Below, piece after piece: positions 17,376 to 26,228 of a DNA stretch of 64,000 nucleotides. The position numbers and the translations under genes were made by a program. The DNA comes from Synechococcus sp. Tobar12-5m-g (GTDB lineage: Bacteria; Cyanobacteriota; Cyanobacteriia; PCC-6307; Cyanobiaceae). The stretch covers positions 62,001-126,000 of the forward strand of contig NZ_JAGQBB010000001.1 of the NCBI RefSeq assembly GCF_024345415.1, in the 5' to 3' direction. Positions within the stretch are counted from its first letter, which is position 1; each line of letters begins with the position of its first letter. The notes under the pieces are model-generated. The model did no database searches and had not been told where the DNA came from. It saw only the letters and a list, made by a program, of their open reading frames with translations.

Positions 17376-18290
17376 TCAGTTTGGCAGGTTGGCCAGCTGG
17401 CCTTCCTCTCCGTTCCACTCATCCGTCCAGACCCTGAAGGATTCCAGCGTGGCCCGACCAAAGCTGGTGGTCAGGGCGACATCGGCCGCGTCTCTGCCCC
17501 TGGCGATCAGGATGCGCCCGATCCTGGGCTTGTTGTTGCGGGGATCGAAGATGTGCCAATCGCCGCCGAGATAGGCCTCAAACCAGGCGGCAAAGTCCAT
17601 CTCCGAATGGGGCAGGGGTTCACCGATATCGCTGATATAGCCCATGCAATACCTAGCGGGAATGTTCATGCAGCGGCAGAGCGTGATGGCGAGATGGGCA
17701 AAGTCACGGCAGACGCCAACCTGATCCCGATACACCTGATGGGCTGTTTTTGTTGGACTGGTTTGACCATAGTTGAAGGTGATGTGGCGGTGCACGAAAT
17801 CGCAGATCGCCTGCACACGCTTCCAGCCCGATGGCACCGCATCGAACTGCTGCCAGGCCGTCTCCGATAACAGATCGGTTTCGCAATAGCGGCTGCCCAG
17901 CAGAAAAAGCAGCACCTCCTCCGGCAGGCTTTCCACGGGCTCCTGATCCAGCCAGGGCAGCACGGGGTCCGGCAGGCCGCTGTCGGCCACCACCCCGTTG
18001 CCGCTGAGGGTGATCAGGCCGGCGGGCGCCAGGATCCGGCTGCAGCGATTGCCATAGGTGTCCCGGTAGGTCTGGACAGGCACCGCTGGGGTGAGCACGA
18101 GGCGATCCGGCTCGATCAGGTCCGAACCGCGGCTGTCGTTGATGCTCAGGGTCAGGATCATCGGGGTGGGCGTCGGGCAGCGATAGGTCAGCTCGTAGCC
18201 CACTTGAATCTGCAAGGACTGGGGCTCGGGGGGGATCGCTCGGCCGTCGCTTGAGGCTGAAAGGTCGACTGGAACGCACTCGGAATCCAT
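17376..18290 (-). CDS. Transglutaminase-like protein of the Anbu neighbourhood
   Basis: A 304-residue protein with an N-terminal beta-rich domain and a C-terminal transglutaminase/protease-like core. GVCRDFAHL carries the nucleophile Cys, and HIFDPRNN carries the Asp. Where many relatives have a His before AWFEAYL, this protein reads MDFAAWFEAYL, so the usual catalytic His position appears to be Ala. A conserved tail motif RIGRILIARGRDAADVA is typical of cyanobacterial members. It sits between the amidohydrolase-like gene (8 bp) and the Anbu gene (18 bp), so an operon is likely. Predicted to hydrolyse or rearrange amide bonds, but activity is uncertain given the His change. Confidence 0.85.
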   Translation of the reverse strand: MDSECVPVDLSASSDGRAIPPEPQSLQIQVGYELTYRCPTPTPMILTLSINDSRGSDLIEPDRLVLTPAVPVQTYRDTYGNRCSRILAPAGLITLSGNGVVADSGLPDPVLPWLDQEPVESLPEEVLLFLLGSRYCETDLLSETAWQQFDAVPSGWKRVQAICDFVHRHITFNYGQTSPTKTAHQVYRDQVGVCRDFAHLAITLCRCMNIPARYCMGYISDIGEPLPHSEMDFAAWFEAYLGGDWHIFDPRNNKPRIGRILIARGRDAADVALTTSFGRATLESFRVWTDEWNGEEGQLANLPN

Positions 18291-18298
18291 ATCTCAGC

Positions 18299-19105
18299 CT
18301 AGGTCTGCCCGGCGCTGGGGATCAGGCCGGGGAGGCAGGCTTCGAGCGCCCGGGCGAGCCGCTCCGTCCAGGTCCGCAGGCCGGCGTCCGTTGCGAGCAG
18401 GTCTTGTCGCACCTCCAGTTCCACGTGGGGAATGGCACGCTGTTCGCCGTGAATAATGATCGTGTAGTCGCTCTCATCACCAGCGGCATAGGGCTGGTTG
18501 TCCCCGACCACCAGGGCAGGATCGCGGCAGAGCTGGCGGTGCATCAACCGCCCCAGCCGGGCATCGCGGCCATAGAGCACCCCCACCTGCCAGGGCCGCT
18601 CTTCGTCCAGGAACACGGGCGTGAAGCTGTGCAGGGTCACCAGTACAGCTTTACGCCCCTGGGCCGCTCGGTGATCCAGCTCCTCGGCAAGGCGCCGGTG
18701 GTAGGGCTGGAACACCTCCTCGACCCGTTGGCGGATCTGCTCAGCTGAAAGCCCTTCGTTGGCTGGGATCCTGATGCGTTCGCTCAGCACCGGGATTGAA
18801 TCCGCCGCCCCCAGCGGGCGATTGGCATCGATCACCAGCCGCGAATAGGGCTGCAGGATCAGCACGGCATCGAGCCGGGCCGAGAGCCGCCGGCCCAGTT
18901 CAGCCACCCCCAGATCCCAGGCCACATGGGCACTCAGCTCGGGTTCGCCCAGACCCAGCCGGTTCAGCAGGCGCGGGATGGCCCGTCCGGCGTGGTCGCA
19001 GGTGAGCAGGCAGGCTGAGCGACCCTGGGGGCGCACAACCTCGAAGGCCGCCGGGTCGTCGGCGCTCAGCAGGGTGGCAAGGCTGGAGCTGGTGGATTCC
19101 GCCAT
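18299..19105 (-). CDS. N-formylglutamate amidohydrolase-like protein
   Basis: A 268-residue protein of the COG3931 group. Recognisable parts are LLTCDHAGRAIP (metal-binding region), HVAWDLGV, SRLVIDANRP, VTLHSFTPVF and IPHVELEVRQD. Start ATG 19105 was chosen because upstream sequence in the same frame is low-complexity antisense to the next genes. The family cleaves N-formyl or N-acyl glutamate-like amides using a metal. It leads the likely operon with the transglutaminase-like and Anbu genes, which suggests a joint role in amide or peptide turnover. Confidence 0.87.
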   Translation of the reverse strand: MAESTSSSLATLLSADDPAAFEVVRPQGRSACLLTCDHAGRAIPRLLNRLGLGEPELSAHVAWDLGVAELGRRLSARLDAVLILQPYSRLVIDANRPLGAADSIPVLSERIRIPANEGLSAEQIRQRVEEVFQPYHRRLAEELDHRAAQGRKAVLVTLHSFTPVFLDEERPWQVGVLYGRDARLGRLMHRQLCRDPALVVGDNQPYAAGDESDYTIIIHGEQRAIPHVELEVRQDLLATDAGLRTWTERLARALEACLPGLIPSAGQT

Positions 19106-19209
19106 GGGCTGGGATCCCTGTGGTTCTGCCAGCAGATTGGCCCAGCGCCAGCTTGCCCAATCTGCTGGCCCGGCATCAGCGAGAATGCAGGGAGACGCGG
19201 TGGCCTGCC

Positions 19210-19443
19210 ATGACCTCAGCCCAGGACCCCTCCCCGACCAGCCCGGCCGAAGCCCCCCACAACTTCGCGGTGCAGAAGGAACTGCACCGGCAGATTCGCA
19301 ACGACCCCGATTACGACGACTGGGAGTACGGCACCGAGCCCCTGCCCCAGGAGCAGGGGGGCTGGGTGGCCCGCCCGCCGCAGCCCGCCGGTTCAGGTTC
19401 AGGAGATCCGCCTGCGGCGGGGGTGGGGGTGGAAGCGCCCTAG
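19210..19443 (+). CDS. Small conserved-type cyanobacterial hypothetical protein
   Basis: A 77-residue acidic, proline-rich protein with the central segment RNDPDYDDWEYG. ATG 19210 follows the divergent amidohydrolase-like gene by about 100 bp, and its 3' end overlaps the convergent MFS gene by 45 bp. No domain or signal is recognised. Coding status rests on the good start context, sensible composition in the first 55 residues and lack of any competing gene. The low-complexity tail is less convincing because it lies over the MFS 3' end. Confidence 0.5.
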   Translation: MTSAQDPSPTSPAEAPHNFAVQKELHRQIRNDPDYDDWEYGTEPLPQEQGGWVARPPQPAGSGSGDPPAAGVGVEAP

Positions 19444-20640
19444 CTGGGCCACCAGCAGCAGGCCCAGCAGGCACAGCACCGCCATCGACAACCAGAGGCC
19501 GACGCCATGGCCCTGGCGATCCAGCAGCCAGCCCCCCAGGAGCGGCGCCACCAAGGCACTGAGGGCAAAGCACTGGGAGAACAGGGCCATCGCCATGCCC
19601 TGGTGGGCGATCGGGGTCAGCTCCACCACCGCTTCGCTGGCGGTGGGCAGGAAGGCCGCTTCGGCGGCGGCCAGGGGGAACTGGGCGGCGATCAACACGC
19701 CGGTGCTCTGCCAGCCGAGGCTCGAGAGGGCCAGCAGCCCATTGCCCAGGGCAAAGGCCACCAGGCTCCAGCCCAGCCCGAAGCCCACCGGCCGGTCGGC
19801 CAGCCAGCGCCCCAGGGGCCATTGGAACACCAGCAGCAAGCTGAGCTGCAGGCCCATCAACAGGGCCCCCAGACTGCCCGGCAGCGGCGGACGGCCCAGG
19901 CCGCCCCGCACCAGATCGAGCGGCAGGGCGCTCTGCAGCAGCACCACCATGGCGGTGGTCAGCACCGTCACCCCCAGCAGGGGCAGCAGGGGCAGCACCC
20001 AGCGGCGCCAGGCCAGCCGGCGGCCACCGGGCGGCAGGGGGGCTGCCGCCGGCAACGGGTAGCGCACCAGCAGGGCAATCAGGAGCACCATGCCGCCCAT
20101 GTCCACCAGATAGATGCCCCGCAGCTCATCAAGGCTGGCCAGCACCGCCCCCACCAGCACCCCGAGCGCGATCCCCAGCGCATCTGCGGTGCGCACCAGG
20201 GCATAGGCGCGGCTGGAGGGCAGCGGCGGACAGCTCAGGGGCACCGCCAGTTCGATGGCGGGCCAGTAGATCCCCATCGCGGTGCCCAGCAGCATCTGAC
20301 CGGCCACGAAAGCGGGGAAGCTGGTGGCGCTCAGCAGGCGTCCGTCGGCCAGCAGGGAGAGCAGGGCCGCCAGCAGCACTGGCTTGGTGGTGCTCAGGCC
20401 CCGGTCGATCAGCAGACCGCACAACAGCCTGCCGGCCGTGCCGGCCGCCGCCGCCGCCGCCAGGCCGAGGCCCACGGCCGTGGCGCTGAAGGCCGCCTGA
20501 TGGAACACCACGGGGGTGAGATACAGCACCCCGCCGGCGCCAAGGCTGGCCACCAGGCGGATCAGGCTCAGTTCGCGCAGCGGCGCGGGAAACTGGAGGA
20601 ACCAGCTGAGGCTGCTTGCTCCTTCTCGAGGGTCTGTCAA
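19399..20640 (-). CDS. Major facilitator superfamily transporter
   Basis: A 413-residue polytopic protein with about twelve hydrophobic helices in two six-helix halves and the typical loop GRLLCGLLIDRG after helix 2. It lies in the inner membrane. Substrate cannot be read; the motifs fit drug or sugar efflux-type MFS permeases. The start appears to be TTG at 20640, which overlaps divergently with the TTG start of the DUF1400 hydrolase by 25 bp. Either start could be wrong. The C-terminal tail HPHPRRRRIS is strongly basic. Confidence 0.85.
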   Translation of the reverse strand: MTDPREGASSLSWFLQFPAPLRELSLIRLVASLGAGGVLYLTPVVFHQAAFSATAVGLGLAAAAAAGTAGRLLCGLLIDRGLSTTKPVLLAALLSLLADGRLLSATSFPAFVAGQMLLGTAMGIYWPAIELAVPLSCPPLPSSRAYALVRTADALGIALGVLVGAVLASLDELRGIYLVDMGGMVLLIALLVRYPLPAAAPLPPGGRRLAWRRWVLPLLPLLGVTVLTTAMVVLLQSALPLDLVRGGLGRPPLPGSLGALLMGLQLSLLLVFQWPLGRWLADRPVGFGLGWSLVAFALGNGLLALSSLGWQSTGVLIAAQFPLAAAEAAFLPTASEAVVELTPIAHQGMAMALFSQCFALSALVAPLLGGWLLDRQGHGVGLWLSMAVLCLLGLLLVAQLGRFHPHPRRRRIS

Positions 20641-22196
20641 ACCGCTGCCGTTGGCTGCCCGTTCTGTTCGCCAGTCTGCTGTTGGCCGGGTCCGGCCCTG
20701 CCCTGGCGGCCGAGCAGCTGGAGGTGCGGCTCGATGGCTTCGCCCTGCCGATCGACCTGCGCCAGTTGCAGGCCTGGAGCCGCAATCCCAGCAGCAGCCG
20801 CACCGAGCTGGGCGTCTGGCTGGAATTGCTCGATGGCCGCAGTCGCGATGACCTGATCACCCTGCTGCGCTCCCCCCTGCTGCCGGATCGTGGCCTGGCG
20901 CTCCAGTTGCTGCAGAGCTGGGCGGGCCGCCAGGTGCTCGACGAGGTCGGGGAACTGCTCAGCACCGATCAACCCGGCAGCGGGTCGCTGCTGCTCGCCA
21001 CCCTGCGCTCGCAGTTGCAGCAGCCCGAGCCGTTCACGGTGATCGACCTCCTGCTGGCCGTGCCCGCTCCGCGGCTCTCCCTGGAACTCGACGGGGTGCT
21101 GGCCCTGGCCCAGCGCTGGCGGCTGCAACTGGAGCTCCAGGGTCTGGCCTTTGAACGCCTGCGGCAACTGCCGTTGCCGATCCGGGAGGGTGATTCGGCA
21201 CCGCGGCGGCTGGCTAGCCTCAACAGGCCCTCACCGCCGCGCCGCCTCCAGTTGAGGGTCGCCCATCGGGCTGAGCCCCTGGAGCTGGAACTCTGGGCGG
21301 CGGAGCCGCCGCGCCAGCGGGCCTGGGTGTTGCTGATGCCCGGGCTGGGCGGCAGCCGCGCCCAGCTGGGCTGGCTGGCCGATGGCCTGGCCCGACGGGG
21401 CTGGTCGGTGCTGCTGCTGGAGCACCCGGGCAGCGACGAAAAGGCGGTGCGCCAGCTGCTGGATGGTCAGCGGCCACCGCCGGGCGCCGAAACCCTGCCC
21501 GAACGGCTGGCCGATGTGGAGGCGGTGCTGGCGGCTGAAGCCGGCGGTGGCCTGCCGCGTCTGGGTGGCTCGGTGGTGCTGATGGGCCATTCCCTGGGTG
21601 GGCTGGCGGCCCTGCTGGCGGCCGGTGAACGCCCGGTGGCCGGCCTGGAGCAGCGCTGCCGCCAGGCGCTGAAGGGAATCCCGCTGATCAACCTCTCCCG
21701 GCTGCTGCAGTGCCAGCTGGCCCAGGTGAGCCTGCCGCCGCCGCCCCGGCGGCGCGCGGAGCTGGAGGCGGTGGTCAGCATGAACGGCTTCGGCAGCCTG
21801 CTCTGGCCGGGCCGGGGCCTGGATGACTTGGCGGCGCCCCTGTTGCTGCTGGGGGGGAGCCTGGATCTGGTCACCCCTCCGGTGAGCGAGCAGCTGGGCC
21901 TGTTCCTGCAGCAGCGGGATCCGCGCAGCAGGCTGGTGCTGGTGGAGGGGGGGAGCCACTTTTCGCCGGTGCGCATCGCCAATCCGAAGGAGGCTGTGCT
22001 GCGCCTGGGTGCGCCGCTGGTGGGCCAGGAGCCCCTGCGGGTTCAGGAGCTGTTGCTCGCCCTCAGCGCCGATTTCCTGTTTTCGCTGGAAAGCCGCACC
22101 CAGCTCCCCTCCCAGCAACGCCAGCAGGATGGCATCCGCGCCTATGTGCTCGCTCCGGCTGAAGCGGAGCTCTGGAGCCAGCGGATCCAGCGCTGA
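20616..22196 (+). CDS. Secreted alpha/beta hydrolase with N-terminal DUF1400 domain
   Basis: A 526-residue protein starting with a signal peptide (basic NRCRW, hydrophobic core, cleavage after GPALA). The region about 35-140 resembles the cyanobacterial DUF1400 domain. A hydrolase fold follows with LLMPGLGGSRA (oxyanion region), nucleophile elbow GHSLGG, LLGGSLDLVTPP (catalytic Asp) and GGSHFSP (catalytic His). Predicted location is periplasmic or thylakoid lumenal. TTG 20616 is the only reasonable start that includes the whole signal peptide. Probable lipase or esterase; substrate unknown. Confidence 0.87.
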   Translation: MLLLEGLSNRCRWLPVLFASLLLAGSGPALAAEQLEVRLDGFALPIDLRQLQAWSRNPSSSRTELGVWLELLDGRSRDDLITLLRSPLLPDRGLALQLLQSWAGRQVLDEVGELLSTDQPGSGSLLLATLRSQLQQPEPFTVIDLLLAVPAPRLSLELDGVLALAQRWRLQLELQGLAFERLRQLPLPIREGDSAPRRLASLNRPSPPRRLQLRVAHRAEPLELELWAAEPPRQRAWVLLMPGLGGSRAQLGWLADGLARRGWSVLLLEHPGSDEKAVRQLLDGQRPPPGAETLPERLADVEAVLAAEAGGGLPRLGGSVVLMGHSLGGLAALLAAGERPVAGLEQRCRQALKGIPLINLSRLLQCQLAQVSLPPPPRRRAELEAVVSMNGFGSLLWPGRGLDDLAAPLLLLGGSLDLVTPPVSEQLGLFLQQRDPRSRLVLVEGGSHFSPVRIANPKEAVLRLGAPLVGQEPLRVQELLLALSADFLFSLESRTQLPSQQRQQDGIRAYVLAPAEAELWSQRIQR

Positions 22197-22209
22197 GCGC
22201 CGCGCCGTT

Positions 22210-23229
22210 TCAGAAGCTGATGCGCGGATCCAGCAGGGCCACCAGCAGGTCCACCGCCACGCCCACCAGCACCACCAGACCCGCCACCACCACCACGATG
22301 CCCTGCACCAGGGGATAATCCCGCTGGCCGATCGCCTCCTGCAGCCGGAAGGCGATGCCAGGCCACGAATAGGTGACTTCGATCAGCAGGGCACCGCCGA
22401 TCAGCGAGGCCACGGTGATGCCGGTGATCGTGAGCACCGGCAGCAGGGCATTGGGCAGGGCGTGGTGCAGCACCACCCGGGTTTCGCCAAGGCCCCGGCT
22501 GCGGGCCGCCTCCACGTAGTCGGAGCGCAGGGCGCGGCGCAGGTTGAGCCTCAGGGCGTTGGCAAAGATGCCGCTCAGCAGCAGGCCGAGGGTGGCGGCG
22601 GGGAGAACCAGGTGGCGCACGGTGCCGTTGAACTGCTCCCAGTTCCAGGCGCGCAGGCTGTCGAGGAGATAGAAGCCGGTGACGGTGGGTGCCACCAGGC
22701 TGGCAGGAAAGCGCCCGCCCACCGGCAACCAGCCCAGCCAGACGGCGAACACAAGCTGCACCACCATCGCCGCCCAGAACGGCGGCAAGGCGTAGGTGCC
22801 GATTCCGTAGAGACGACCGGCCAGATCCACCTTCCCCTCCGGCCTGGCGATCCCGCTGAAGCCCACCGCCAGCCCCAGCACCGCCGCGATCAGCAGGGCG
22901 CACACCCCCAGTTCGAGGCTGGCGGGCAGGCTCTGGCCGATCACCTCCGCCACCGGCGTCTGGTTGGTGAGCGACGCGCCCAGATCGCCATGAACCAGAT
23001 CAAGCAGGAACTTGCCGTACTGAACCAGCAGGGGCTGATCGAGGCCGAGTTGCTGGCGTAGGGCGGCCCGGGCCGCTTCAGGCGCCCTCATCCCCAGCAA
23101 GGCATCGATCGGATCGCCCGGGGCCAGCCGCAGCAGCAGGAACACCAGGGTGGCGATCAACCACAGCATCACCGGAGCCAGCAGCAGCCGGCTGGCCAGG
23201 TAACGCAGCAACTGGCGGCGGCGGCTCAT
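22210..23229 (-). CDS. Dipeptide/oligopeptide-type ABC transporter permease (DppB/OppB-like)
   Basis: A 339-residue inner-membrane permease. It has the family N-terminus MSRRRQLLRYLASRLLLAP, the loop GLDQPLLVQYGKFL, a series of hydrophobic helices and the EAARSRGLGETRV coupling (EAA) motif near residue 240. It overlaps the binding-protein gene by 4 bp (23226-23229). No DppC-type second permease or ATPase is adjacent, which is unusual for this family in most bacteria; partners may be encoded elsewhere. Confidence 0.92.
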   Translation of the reverse strand: MSRRRQLLRYLASRLLLAPVMLWLIATLVFLLLRLAPGDPIDALLGMRAPEAARAALRQQLGLDQPLLVQYGKFLLDLVHGDLGASLTNQTPVAEVIGQSLPASLELGVCALLIAAVLGLAVGFSGIARPEGKVDLAGRLYGIGTYALPPFWAAMVVQLVFAVWLGWLPVGGRFPASLVAPTVTGFYLLDSLRAWNWEQFNGTVRHLVLPAATLGLLLSGIFANALRLNLRRALRSDYVEAARSRGLGETRVVLHHALPNALLPVLTITGITVASLIGGALLIEVTYSWPGIAFRLQEAIGQRDYPLVQGIVVVVAGLVVLVGVAVDLLVALLDPRISF

Positions 23230-24848
23230 CGCCCCGTCCCCTTCTGCAGCAGGCTGAACACCACCCGGCCGGAGCCATCGAACACCGGCAGGCGCAGGCT
23301 CGTCTGGGCCCAGGCCCGCGGCGCCACCAGCCAGACGGGAATGTAGGGGGAAGAAGCGGCTGTTTCCCGTTGCAGACCGCGCAACAGGGCCAGCCGTTCG
23401 GCTCCTTCCAGGCTTTCACTGCGGCGCAGGTCGGCCTCCAGGCCGGGGCGGGTCCAGAAGCTGCCGCTGGCGGCGCTGGCCCCCTTGATGCAACGGTTCC
23501 CCTCGCCCTTGTCACAACTGAGCAGGGGGATCAGATAGTTGTCAGCGTCGGGATAGTCGCCCATCCATTCCAGCAGGATCGAAGCAAATGCCCCATCGCC
23601 GAGCTGACGGTAGGCGGTGGTGGATTCCATGCCACTGATCTCCAGCCGCACGCAGTCCGCCAGGTCGCGCTGCAGCTGCCCCTGCCAGGTCAGGGCGAAG
23701 AGTTTGTCGGCCGGAATGTTGGAGCGGAAAGTGAGCGGCAAGCTCAAGCGCTGGCCGTTGCAGTAGCCCGCCTGGCGAAACAGCGCCCGGGCCTTCTGGG
23801 GGTCGAAGGCCGGCCAGGCCTCCGGCAGCGATCCCGGCAGGCTGGGCGGGATCAGCTGCCTCAGCGGGCTGCGCAGCCCATGGCTGACCCGCTCGCTGAT
23901 CAGTTCCCGGTCGAGGCTGTGGGCCAGGGCCCTACGCACCAGCGGGTTTTTGAGGGGCGGTTGATCGGTGAGCAGGGTGAGGTAGCCGATCTCCAGCGCC
24001 GGCCCCACCCCCTCCCGCAGCTCGCCGGCCGCGGCCGAGCGGTGCAGGGAGCGCTGCTGATCCCCCTCCAGGCTGGTGGAGAGCAACACATCCACCTCAC
24101 CGCTGCGCAGGGCGCCATAGAGGGCCGTGGAGTTGCTGAGGTTGACCAGATCGATGCCGCCATTGGCGGCGGCCGGCCCCCAGTAGTCCGGAAACGGCTC
24201 CAGCCGTTGCTGCTGATCATTGAAGAAAGTGAGCCGGTAGGGCCCTGTGCCCACGAAGCGCTCGTTCAAGAAGCGCTTGCCATGGTCGCGGTAGGCCGTC
24301 GGCGAGAGCGGCGTGAGGTTCACGGCGCTCAGCAGCTGGGGCAGGGCCGTGAACGGGCGTCGCAGCCGCAGCTCAAGCTCATAGGGGCCGCTGGCCCGCA
24401 CGCTGGCGATCCGATCGCCCAGCAGGTAGCTGAGCTTGCCGATCGCCAGGAAGCGCTGCAGGCTGAACACCATGGCGGCCGCATCGAAGCGGGTGCCGTC
24501 GTGGAAGCGCACTCCCTGGCGCAGGGGCACCCAGGCGGTGAGCCGGTCGGGGCTGAGCCGGGGTTGTGCCGTGGCCAGGCGGGGCTCCAGCTTGCCGTTG
24601 GCATCGATCGCGTAGAGCGGATCGCCCAGGGCGCTGAGCAACTGCATCGCCCCGAAACTGAAGCCCGCAGCCGGATCGACCGAGTCGATCCGGCTGCGGG
24701 CCGCCACCACCACCCGGCCGTCCGGCCGCGAGGGCTGACAGGCGATCAACAGCTGCAGAACCGCCCCCAGCAGGGAGAGGGAGACCAGGCGCTTCAAGGA
24801 AGGCAAGCCAGCGACGACGAACCCCGGGTGTGAGTGGGGGCCATTCAA
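23226..24848 (-). CDS. ABC transporter substrate-binding lipoprotein (SBP family 5)
   Basis: A binding protein of the DppA/OppA/NikA type. A lipoprotein signal ends in LLIAC, followed by ARSRIDSVDPA, WVPLRQGVRFHDGTRFDA and LRRALAHSLDRELIS, all characteristic of the family. The frame opens at TTG 24848, but an internal TTG at 24797 (reading KRLVSLSLLG after the start) gives a more natural lipoprotein signal and may be the true start. It captures peptides or other oligomeric solutes at the cell surface for the adjoining permease. Confidence 0.9.
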   Translation of the reverse strand: MNGPHSHPGFVVAGLPSLKRLVSLSLLGAVLQLLIACQPSRPDGRVVVAARSRIDSVDPAAGFSFGAMQLLSALGDPLYAIDANGKLEPRLATAQPRLSPDRLTAWVPLRQGVRFHDGTRFDAAAMVFSLQRFLAIGKLSYLLGDRIASVRASGPYELELRLRRPFTALPQLLSAVNLTPLSPTAYRDHGKRFLNERFVGTGPYRLTFFNDQQQRLEPFPDYWGPAAANGGIDLVNLSNSTALYGALRSGEVDVLLSTSLEGDQQRSLHRSAAAGELREGVGPALEIGYLTLLTDQPPLKNPLVRRALAHSLDRELISERVSHGLRSPLRQLIPPSLPGSLPEAWPAFDPQKARALFRQAGYCNGQRLSLPLTFRSNIPADKLFALTWQGQLQRDLADCVRLEISGMESTTAYRQLGDGAFASILLEWMGDYPDADNYLIPLLSCDKGEGNRCIKGASAASGSFWTRPGLEADLRRSESLEGAERLALLRGLQRETAASSPYIPVWLVAPRAWAQTSLRLPVFDGSGRVVFSLLQKGTGR

Positions 24849-24896
24849 GATCAGTGCGGGCTTCCTACGACCCGGGCTCAGGTTGGGGGGGTGACG

Positions 24897-26201
24897 CTAG
24901 AGGGCGCGCAGGCAGGCGGCCACCCGCCTCACCTCAGCCAGCTCGGTGATCGCGGCCAGGGCCGCCCGGAAGCGGGCTTCGGGCACCTCGTGGGTGATCA
25001 CCACGATTTCGGCATCGCCGGCGGCCGCCTCCAGCTGCACGATCGACTGGATCGAGACCTCTTCTGCCCCGAAGCACCGCCCGATCGAGCCGATCACCCC
25101 CGCCTGGTCGCTGGTCTGCAGGCGCAGGTAGTTGCGGTGGCGGGTGAGGGCGCCATCCACCAGGCGGCAGCGCCGCCAGCGGCCCGCCGCCAACAGCGGA
25201 TCGAGGGGCGCGCCAGGGCCGCCCACCTGGCGGATGCTGGCGATGTTGAGGATGTCGGCCACCACCGCTGAGGCGGTTGGGCCGGCCCCGGCCCCCGGGC
25301 CGTAGAACATCACCCGGCCGATCGGCTCCCCCTCGACCAGGATGGCGTTGTTGACGCCGTGGACCCCGGCGAGGGGGTGATCCTTGGGAATCAGGGTGGG
25401 GTGGACCCGCACATCCAGCAGCTGGGTGCCGTCCGGATCGGTGCCGAGGCTCTCGGCCACGGCCAGCAGCTTGACGCAGAAGCCCAGCTTGGCGGCGTAG
25501 TCGACATCCCTGGACTGCAGGTCGATGATGCCCTCGGTGGGGATGGCGGACCGCTCCACGCCGCCGCCGTAGGCCAGGCCGGCGAGGATGGCGATCTTGT
25601 CGGCCGCATCGCCTCCCTCCACATCGGCGGCCGGATCGGCCTCGGCGTAGCCCAGGGCCTGGGCATCGGCCAGCACCGCCGCGTAGGCGGCTCCTTCCGC
25701 CGCCATGCGGCTGAGGATGTAGTTGGTGGTGCCGTTGATGATGCCGCTCACCCGCCCCAGCCGGTTCCCCCCCAGCGACTGCTTCAGCGGTTCGATGATC
25801 GGGATGCCCCCGCCCACGGCCGCTTCGATCAGCACGTACACCCCGCGGGCCGCCGCCGCCGCGGCGATCTCCTCACCATGGCGGGCGATCACGGCCTTGT
25901 TGGCGGTCACCACCGATTTGCCGGCCGCGATCGCCGCCAGGATCAGGCTGCGGGCAGGCTCCAGCCCGCCGATCACCTCCACCACGATGTCCACGGCGGG
26001 ATCGTTCACCACCGCCTCCGGGTCGGTGGTGAACAGCTCGGCGGCCAGGGCGATCGGCCGGGATCGGCCCGGATCGCGAACCGCCACCCGCTCAAGCTTC
26101 AGCTGCCCCACCAGGGGATGGCGACCTTCCGGCGTGGAGAGGATCTCGACGACACCGGCGCCCACGGTGCCAAGACCAAGCAAACCGATGCCGATGGTCA
26201 T
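24897..26201 (-). CDS. hom: Homoserine dehydrogenase
   Basis: A 434-residue enzyme that reduces aspartate semialdehyde to homoserine in the threonine/methionine branch. It has the NAD(P) motif GLGTVGAGVVEIL at the N-terminus, TANKAVIARHG with the conserved Lys, GGGIPII, GIINGTTNYIL and AEADPAADVEG in the catalytic domain, and a C-terminal ACT domain (LRLQTSDQAGVIGSIG) for feedback control. Length and order are those of monofunctional cyanobacterial homologues. It starts 27 bp downstream of the sufE stop on the same strand. Confidence 0.96.
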   Translation of the reverse strand: MTIGIGLLGLGTVGAGVVEILSTPEGRHPLVGQLKLERVAVRDPGRSRPIALAAELFTTDPEAVVNDPAVDIVVEVIGGLEPARSLILAAIAAGKSVVTANKAVIARHGEEIAAAAAARGVYVLIEAAVGGGIPIIEPLKQSLGGNRLGRVSGIINGTTNYILSRMAAEGAAYAAVLADAQALGYAEADPAADVEGGDAADKIAILAGLAYGGGVERSAIPTEGIIDLQSRDVDYAAKLGFCVKLLAVAESLGTDPDGTQLLDVRVHPTLIPKDHPLAGVHGVNNAILVEGEPIGRVMFYGPGAGAGPTASAVVADILNIASIRQVGGPGAPLDPLLAAGRWRRCRLVDGALTRHRNYLRLQTSDQAGVIGSIGRCFGAEEVSIQSIVQLEAAAGDAEIVVITHEVPEARFRAALAAITELAEVRRVAACLRAL

Positions 26202-26228
26202 GCCTGGATCGCCGCGAAACCGCCGATC

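Noticed and set aside
16371-17870. Long open frame on the plus strand opposite the Anbu and transglutaminase-like genes
   Set aside because: It lies entirely antisense to two recognisable genes and its translation has no coherent motifs; GC-rich DNA commonly leaves such frames open.
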